From Thermomicrobiales bacterium (GTDB lineage Bacteria; Chloroflexota; Chloroflexia; Thermomicrobiales; UBA6265): a stretch of DNA of 10,796 bases. This document shows positions 6,846-10,796 of the stretch, piece after piece. How positions within the stretch are numbered: position 1 is the stretch's first letter; each line of letters starts with the position of its first letter. A program made the translations under genes and the position numbers. The notes beneath the pieces are model-generated. The model was not told the origin of the DNA, searched no databases, and saw only the letters and a list, made by a program, of their open reading frames with translations. The stretch is taken from NCBI GenBank assembly GCA_025937615.1, contig JAICRA010000019.1, positions 1 to 10,796 on the forward strand. The letters are read 5' to 3'.

Positions 6846-7688
6846 GTGTCGGATTTGACGACTAAGCGAACGCGCCGCCGGCTCCTCGCGGAACTGGCTG
6901 GTCTCGCTACCGTGATCCCGCTGACGGCGATCCGTCCCGGGTCGGCCGCCGCTCAAGGCGGCGTGGTGACGCCGGACAGCCGCGAATACACGGCATACGT
7001 GCCGACGGCGACGAAAACCGGGCAGTTCTATCAATACTCCTGTGAATTCGACGCCTCGTGGGTCGTCCTGGCGACCTTTGGCAAGGACGTGCCGTTCGCG
7101 GAGCAGTTAGCCGTCGTCGGTCATGACACCTCGATGGAGCCGTACTTCGAGGAGACCGCGGAGGGTTTCATCATCTACGGGGGTGACATCACCAGCGCCT
7201 TCTGCGGCGACTACACGAGCAATATGCTCGCCCGGTCGACCGGCACTGCCTTTTTGCCCCTCTTCGAGCACTACGGGCTCGAAGCCAAGGCGGTGAAAAC
7301 GCGAGAGGAGATCGAGGCGACCCTCGACCGGGGAGGTCTGGTCTGGACCAAGGCCACGGTCGACTTCCTGCCCTGGGCAGACACCACCTGGCTCACGCCG
7401 GATGGCAAGGAAGTGCCGACCGTGCTTGGCAACGACCACGCCGTCGTGGTCATGGGCTACAACGATGATGGGGTGGTGATCCGGGACGTCCTGGGTCCAA
7501 CCAACACCAACTGGGAGCGCGCCTACGAATACGACGTTCCGTGGCAGACGTTCCTAGACGTGTTCGAAGCCCAGGGTTCCGATGGCGTCGCGGTGTTCCG
7601 TCTCAATTCGGAGGCGATTGAATCCTCCGATGCAATCCGGCCGGGCTATTCCATGGAACCGGCTGATCCTCTCCAGATCTGCTGCTAG
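6846..7688 (+). CDS. Tat-exported C39-like (papain-fold) peptidase family protein
   Basis: A 280-residue exported protein of the peptidase C39-like group. The leader has a twin-arginine type n-region (KRTRRRLLAEL, 7-17), a hydrophobic core and a likely signal-peptidase site after SAAA (residue 36). The predicted catalytic residues are C66 in QYSCEFDAS, H198 in GNDHAVVVMGY, and D214 in IRDVLGP. This order and spacing fit the C39_2 family. The Gln before the Cys (Q63) is near the oxyanion-hole position of papain-like enzymes. C120 and a terminal Cys pair (279-280) could form disulfides. GTG at 6846 is chosen because GGAGGA lies five bases upstream. The gene follows the copper proteins on the same strand, but a hairpin and 231 bases intervene, so it may be independently transcribed. 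Substrate is unknown; it could be a hydrolase or a transglutaminase-like enzyme. Confidence 0.8.
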   Translation: MSDLTTKRTRRRLLAELAGLATVIPLTAIRPGSAAAQGGVVTPDSREYTAYVPTATKTGQFYQYSCEFDASWVVLATFGKDVPFAEQLAVVGHDTSMEPYFEETAEGFIIYGGDITSAFCGDYTSNMLARSTGTAFLPLFEHYGLEAKAVKTREEIEATLDRGGLVWTKATVDFLPWADTTWLTPDGKEVPTVLGNDHAVVVMGYNDDGVVIRDVLGPTNTNWERAYEYDVPWQTFLDVFEAQGSDGVAVFRLNSEAIESSDAIRPGYSMEPADPLQICC

Positions 7689-7739
7689 AGCAGAGCGGCA
7701 GCGCCAATAGCGAGGAGTGTTCCCGTTCTGGAGAGTCGA

Positions 7740-7755
7740 GCGACGCTGGCGTCGC
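7740..7755. terminator. Possible bidirectional terminator hairpin between convergent genes
   Basis: GCGACGC (7740-7746) and GCGTCGC (7749-7755) are exact inverted repeats separated by two bases, so about six pairs could form around a four-base loop. It lies between the 3' ends of the C39-like gene and the amidase gene. No T-tract is present on either strand. Confidence 0.3.
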
Positions 7756-7757
7756 CC

Positions 7758-8699
7758 CTACAAGCCGAATCCTTCTCGGTCCCTCGACTCCTCGACCACC
7801 GAGACTGGCATCCGGCAGACGACGGTGTATGCCGGGTTGAAGACGTTGCCAACGTCGAAGCCGACGGTCTGCCCCATGAGATGACTGGCGGCAACGACGT
7901 CGAGCCCGTAGTCGGCTTCGAGCCAGGCAAGCATCTCCGTCGTGGCATGCTGCAGTGCCTGGTCCAGGGGACGAGCGCTGCCTACGGTGAAGAGTTCGAC
8001 GCCGTCAGACGTCACGCCGCGGGGCCAGCAAATCGCCCAATTCTTGCGAAGACCGAGGCGGAGCTCCATCTCCATCGAGACTTCGATGCCGGTGCCGCTG
8101 ATCTCCCCATCGCCCTGGCGGGCGTGACCGTCGCCGGCGAAGAAGAGCGCGCCGGGCACGCTCACCGGGAACCAGACGATCGTTCCCGGCCGGAAGCCGC
8201 GCCAGTCCATATTGCCGCCGTGCGGCCCGGGGGTCGAGGTCGAAATTGCCTGGCCATCGGCGGGAGCGACACCAAAGCAGCCGATCATCGGATCCAGCGG
8301 CAGTGCCAGATTGGCTAATGCGGGCGGAGGATCCACCAGCCGCACCGTACCCGTCGCGAGGTCGATCACCCAGTCGGCGGTTTCCCGCTGCGGCAGTCGA
8401 GCCGCATGGTCAGGATTGACGACGTTCGGCGCCAGCGGGTAGCGCGTCCATCCGATTGGACGCGATGGAGTGAGACGCTCGATCTTCACTTCGAGCGCGT
8501 CACCCGGAAGCGCGCCCTCCACCCAGACCGGGCCGCTCTGCGGGTTAGGTCGCTCTCCCCGTTGTGCGCCCGTGCGATCGACGCCGAGGGCATCGAGTGT
8601 CTGCATGACGACGTTATCCCCTGGCTGCACCCGTAGTGCGGGCGGGTGCTGGCCCATGGTGTTGAAGAATTGCTCGGGCTCGAAACGGTGCACGGCCAC
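7758..8699 (-). CDS. Acetamidase/formamidase family protein
   Basis: A 313-residue cytoplasmic hydrolase of the FmdA/AmdA family, which releases ammonia from short-chain amides such as formamide or acetamide. Family features seen are the N-terminal PPALRVQPGDNVVMQT strand pair (19-34), GPVWVEGALPGDALEVKI (56-73), the TPGPHGGNMD block (156-165), and the signature GDGHARQGDGE (189-199) followed by SGTGIEVSMEMEL. The length is normal. No signal peptide or membrane segment is visible. The start is GTG 8699, preceded by a GGGGGG run at six bases. The frame continues upstream to a stop near 8800 without another ATG, GTG or TTG, so this is the first legal start; GTG 8693 is the alternative. The gene stands alone, convergent with the C39-like gene and divergent from the small gene at 8850. 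No amide-uptake or nickel/urea genes are nearby, so the substrate is open. Confidence 0.9.
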   Translation of the reverse strand: MAVHRFEPEQFFNTMGQHPPALRVQPGDNVVMQTLDALGVDRTGAQRGERPNPQSGPVWVEGALPGDALEVKIERLTPSRPIGWTRYPLAPNVVNPDHAARLPQRETADWVIDLATGTVRLVDPPPALANLALPLDPMIGCFGVAPADGQAISTSTPGPHGGNMDWRGFRPGTIVWFPVSVPGALFFAGDGHARQGDGEISGTGIEVSMEMELRLGLRKNWAICWPRGVTSDGVELFTVGSARPLDQALQHATTEMLAWLEADYGLDVVAASHLMGQTVGFDVGNVFNPAYTVVCRMPVSVVEESRDREGFGL

Positions 8700-8788
8700 G
8701 TGGTTCCCCCCAGGGAAGGTGAAGCGGGTCGGGCTGTCATTGTCGCATTGGAGTTGAAGCTGAGGACGCTCTTGACCTATTATGCGGT

Positions 8789-8798
8789 TATCGCGATA
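8789..8798. promoter_or_regulatory. Palindrome TATCGCGATA just upstream of a -10 box
   Basis: This perfect 10-bp palindrome ends six bases before the TATAAT of the promoter for the small gene at 8850. It would lie in the -10/-35 spacer, a common position for repressor operators. Its core ATCGCGAT also occurs at 3742 and 3801. Confidence 0.4.
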
Positions 8799-8801
8799 TT
8801 A

Positions 8802-8810
8802 TGATATAAT
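8802..8810 (+). promoter_or_regulatory. Extended -10 promoter for the small gene at 8850
   Basis: TGATATAAT combines a consensus TATAAT (8805-8810) with the TG extension, inside the most AT-rich stretch of an otherwise GC-rich window. No consensus -35 is at 17 bases. TTGACC at 8772-8777 is too far for this box, but lies 19 bases from the alternative TATTAT (8797-8802). Transcription would start about 8817, giving a leader of some 33 bases. Confidence 0.65.
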
Positions 8811-8849
8811 TTCACTGGTTGGAAGTTCGCGCTATGGAGGAGGTCTGTC

Positions 8850-9023
8850 ATGACGATGCTTCGCAACCTATTCAATCGCGTCGGCGGCGGCGCCAACGCT
8901 CGGTTCGAGCGCTATTACGGCGATGTGGCCCGTGCCGGTGTCGGTTACCCGACGGCCGATGAGGCCCGCAAGGACATGCAGCAGGTCCACCGCTCCCTCA
9001 ATCGGTACGGCTGGATCCGCTAA
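8850..9023 (+). CDS. Small basic protein of unknown function (57 residues)
   Basis: An open frame of 57 codons beginning MTMLRNLFNRVGGG and ending RSLNRYGWIR. I do not recognise the family. Evidence that it is a gene: GGAGGAGGT at 8836-8844 is five bases before the ATG, there is an extended consensus -10 at 8802-8810, and an intrinsic terminator lies 34 bases after the stop. It forms a complete single-gene transcription unit. The protein has a short amphipathic N-terminal part with a GGG turn (residues 12-14), then an Arg/Tyr-rich FERYYGDVARAG segment, then a probable helix (TADEARKDMQQVHRSLNRYG). It has no Cys, no signal peptide and no membrane segment, and is net basic. The strength of its signals suggests high expression, possibly a nucleic-acid-binding or stress protein, but that is a guess. 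Confidence 0.75.
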   Translation: MTMLRNLFNRVGGGANARFERYYGDVARAGVGYPTADEARKDMQQVHRSLNRYGWIR

Positions 9024-9056
9024 TGTCTCGCCCGACGCCCCGCGATCGCGTCTCTT

Positions 9057-9104
9057 GCCCCCGGTTCTGATCTCGTAGGGATTCAGACCGGGGGCATTGC
9101 TTTT
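9057..9104 (+). terminator. Intrinsic terminator of the small gene
   Basis: GCCCCCGGT (9057-9065) pairs with ACCGGGGGC (9087-9095), and CTGA (9067-9070) pairs with TCAG (9083-9086). T9066 bulges and the loop is about 12 bases. The stem is followed by ATTGCTTTT (9096-9104). This is a classic GC-rich stem with a T-tract, ending transcription before the methyltransferase gene. Confidence 0.85.
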
Positions 9105-9129
9105 CGCCTCCTCCGGTTTCCCTTCCCTC

Positions 9130-9135
9130 TACAAT
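9130..9135 (+). promoter_or_regulatory. -10 box placed for leaderless transcription of the methyltransferase gene
   Basis: TACAAT ends seven bases before the ATG at 9143, so the transcript would begin at or next to the start codon. The bases before the ATG (AATCGTCTTC) contain no Shine-Dalgarno match, which agrees. A -35 box is not evident. Confidence 0.5.
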
Positions 9136-9142
9136 CGTCTTC

Positions 9143-10360
9143 ATGGCCAGAACCTCGCTACCCCACACTCTCGATCCCAGTCCAAACTCTGACATCGGAA
9201 ACCCTAAACTTGTCTCGGTTATCCGTGACCAAATCGAGGCTGAAGGGGACCGCATCTCATTCGCGCGCTTCATGGAGCTGGCGCTCTATCATCCGGCCTG
9301 GGGGTTTTACCAATCAGCCGAGCGCCGGCCGGGACGGCCCGGCGACTTCCTGACGGCGCCCGAGACTCACCCGTTCTTCGGCATTGCCCTGGCGCGGCAG
9401 ATCGCGGATTGCTGGGAACGGCTCGGTCGCCCCGACCCCTTTGTCGTCCGTGAATACGGGTCGGGCATCGGCGCCCTCGCCTGGGACGTCGTTGCTGGAC
9501 TCTCACATGAGGCACCTGGGTGCCGTGCCGCACTCCAATACCGCCTGATCGAGAGCAACCCGCACCGCCTGGCGGAGTCGATCGCGGGCTTCGTCGAAGG
9601 CGGACTCGGCGAGGTGGCGCAGCCCGAAGATATCCCTCCCGGCTCGGACCCGGAGCCAATCTCGGGCGTGGTGATCGCCAACGAGGTTGCCGACGCCCTT
9701 CCCGTCCATCGACTTATCTGGCGGGATGGCCGCCTGCTCGAGGGCTGGGTGGCCTGGTCTGCCGGCGGGTTTGCGGAAGAGGAGGGTGAGCTCTCGCCGG
9801 AGGCGGCAGCGGTCGATCCGGAAGGGATGCTGCGGGAGAATGGCATCACTCTCAAGGAGGGAGATCGTATCGAGATCAGCCCGGCCGCGGCGGCATGGTT
9901 CACATCGGCGGCGCGGGGATTGCGGCGTGGCTACGCAATCATCATCGATTACGGCTACCCTGCGCCTGAGCTGTACCGAGTGCACCGCTTGCAAGGGACG
10001 GTCCGGGCGCATCGCGAACACACGGTGACCGACGATCCCTTTTGGCACGTTGGCGAGCAGGACCTGACTGCACACGTCGATTTCAGCGCGTTGCGTCGTG
10101 CAGGGGAAGAGGCAGGGCTCACCTTCGCCGGGCAGACGAATCAGGGCGCGTTCCTGGCCAGTCTCGAGATGGGCGACCTGCTCGTGGCGCTCGGGAAGGA
10201 CCCAGAGACGACGCTGCCCGAGTATCTGGCGGCACAGGCGGCGACCCTGCGCCTGATCGACCCGGGCGGGATGGGCCGCTTCGGCGTGCTGGTTATGGCC
10301 CGCGACGCGCCAATTTCCCCGCCGCTCAGAGGCTTCAGGGTGCAACCGCCGCCGTTCTAG
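9143..10360 (+). CDS. MidA/NDUFAF7-family SAM-dependent methyltransferase (COG1565)
   Basis: A 405-residue class I methyltransferase of the MidA (DUF185) family, whose mitochondrial member NDUFAF7 methylates an arginine of complex I. Family blocks seen are ISFARFMELALYHPAWGFY (38-56), GDFLTAPETHPFFG (67-80), the SAM-binding REYGSGIGALAWD (103-115), ANEVADALPVH (179-189), IIDYGYP (267-273), HREH (290-293) and QDLTAHVDF (306-314). The usual Gly-rich E-x-G-x-G-x-G is present as EYGSGIG. Length is normal for the family. ATG 9143 is the only early in-frame start; it gives about 20 polar residues before the family core. No Shine-Dalgarno is present and the gene appears leaderless. The bacterial substrate is not established and no complex I genes are in the window. 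A small gene follows within 20 bases. Confidence 0.93.
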   Translation: MARTSLPHTLDPSPNSDIGNPKLVSVIRDQIEAEGDRISFARFMELALYHPAWGFYQSAERRPGRPGDFLTAPETHPFFGIALARQIADCWERLGRPDPFVVREYGSGIGALAWDVVAGLSHEAPGCRAALQYRLIESNPHRLAESIAGFVEGGLGEVAQPEDIPPGSDPEPISGVVIANEVADALPVHRLIWRDGRLLEGWVAWSAGGFAEEEGELSPEAAAVDPEGMLRENGITLKEGDRIEISPAAAAWFTSAARGLRRGYAIIIDYGYPAPELYRVHRLQGTVRAHREHTVTDDPFWHVGEQDLTAHVDFSALRRAGEEAGLTFAGQTNQGAFLASLEMGDLLVALGKDPETTLPEYLAAQAATLRLIDPGGMGRFGVLVMARDAPISPPLRGFRVQPPPF

Positions 10361-10379
10361 AGGGATGGAGGGATTCGCG

Positions 10380-10742
10380 GTGTATTTGTTCTTGAGCGGG
10401 GCGGAGATGCAGCCGGAGCGGGTGCGAGATACCTGGCCCGAGGCACGGTTCGTGGCGCGGGGGCGCCTGCAGCCGCGACCGCTTGGTGCCGTCGCGCCGC
10501 CGGCCGGTGCCCACTTTGAGACCTGGGGCATTGTTATCGAGACACCCGCGGGGACAGTTGCGGGCGACTCACGCGGTGCGATCACCGACGATGGCCGCGT
10601 CATCACGGTAGGCGTACCGCCTGCGGATGACGCCGACCCCGCGGCGGTGCTCGCTGCGGCGCGGTATTGGGAGTTACCGCCCCCCTACGTACGCCGTCTG
10701 GCAATCGCCGCCAATGCCCCCGTCGAAGAGTACGTTTACTAG
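10380..10742 (+). CDS. Small gamma-glutamylcyclotransferase-like protein (tentative)
   Basis: A 120-residue protein with the outline of the GGCT/AIG2-like fold. It has an initial strand plus loop (YLFLSGAEM, 2-10) where the family has Y-G-[ST]-x-[LM]. A P-x-A-x-x-x-A-R-G-x-L segment follows (20-30), then TWGIVIET (48-55) where the family has a W-G-x-[LV]-[FY] strand, and a C-terminal helix with a YVRRL segment. GGCT-type enzymes cyclise gamma-glutamyl groups. Here the Y-G-S loop is altered and the expected L-D-x-x-E-G Glu is replaced by GDSRG (62-66), so activity is doubtful. Start: GTG 10380 has GGAGGG seven bases upstream. ATG 10365 has AGAGGG almost touching it and would overlap that site. 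It probably shares a transcript with the methyltransferase gene. The family call is from pattern only. Confidence 0.6.
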   Translation: MYLFLSGAEMQPERVRDTWPEARFVARGRLQPRPLGAVAPPAGAHFETWGIVIETPAGTVAGDSRGAITDDGRVITVGVPPADDADPAAVLAAARYWELPPPYVRRLAIAANAPVEEYVY

Positions 10743-10796
10743 CACACCGGAACCAAGCCGCAGTCCAGCGCGTTATGTCGATACGGCTGCGTCGCA

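Noticed and set aside
10365..10379. ATG 10365 as the start of the last gene
   Set aside because: Its only upstream AGAGGG is one base away, too close, while GTG 10380 has GGAGGG at seven bases.
9503..10606. Long minus-strand frame of 367 codons
   Set aside because: It is antisense to the MidA-family gene and runs on into the next gene; the plus-strand protein has clear family motifs.
10743..10796. Possible terminator after the last gene (AGCCG ... CGGCT)
   Set aside because: The stem is only about five pairs with a long loop and no T-tract before the window ends.

Overview
This GC-rich, densely coded window looks like chromosome from a member of the Chloroflexota, most probably class Thermomicrobia (Sphaerobacter/Nitrolancea-like). 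That placement is inference. It rests on a DnaD-domain protein and a DnaI/DnaC-type loader directly behind a replicative helicase, on Tat-exported multi-cupredoxin proteins with an 'RRYRSGQMSRREAVRLLGALG'-style leader, and on base composition. I saw no rRNA, tRNA, CRISPR array, transposase or phage gene. No gene-free stretch exceeds 300 bases.

Layout. (1) 1-2004, plus strand: a replication cluster made of the 3' end of dnaB, a DnaD-domain gene and a helicase-loader ATPase with an N-terminal Cys cluster. (2) 2168-3595, minus strand: an MFS exporter with an unusually long hydrophilic N-terminus. It is divergent from (3). (3) 3761-7688, plus strand: three predicted exported proteins. These are a two-domain multicopper oxidase fused to a plastocyanin-like tail, a Tat-type twin cupredoxin protein, and a Tat-type C39-like papain-fold protein. 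The 3596-3760 divergent region carries three TTGAGGT heptamers. A 15-bp direct repeat around ATCGCGAT brackets the oxidase start. (4) 7758-8699, minus strand: an acetamidase/formamidase family enzyme. (5) 8850-9023, plus strand: a 57-codon gene of unknown function with a near-consensus extended -10, a very strong ribosome binding site and an intrinsic terminator. (6) 9143-10742, plus strand: a MidA-family methyltransferase, probably leaderless, followed by a small divergent gamma-glutamylcyclotransferase-like gene.

How the genes may work together. Region 1 would supply loading of the replicative helicase in the Firmicutes style (helicase, DnaD-like primosome protein, DnaI-like loader). Region 3 reads as a cell-surface copper redox module: an oxidase with its own tethered electron-transfer domain, next to a protein with two more blue-copper sites. 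The C39-like protein and the divergent exporter are associated only by position. The best candidates for something undescribed are the twin cupredoxin protein with its conserved insertion, the type-B oxidase-plastocyanin fusion, and the small strongly expressed gene at 8850.
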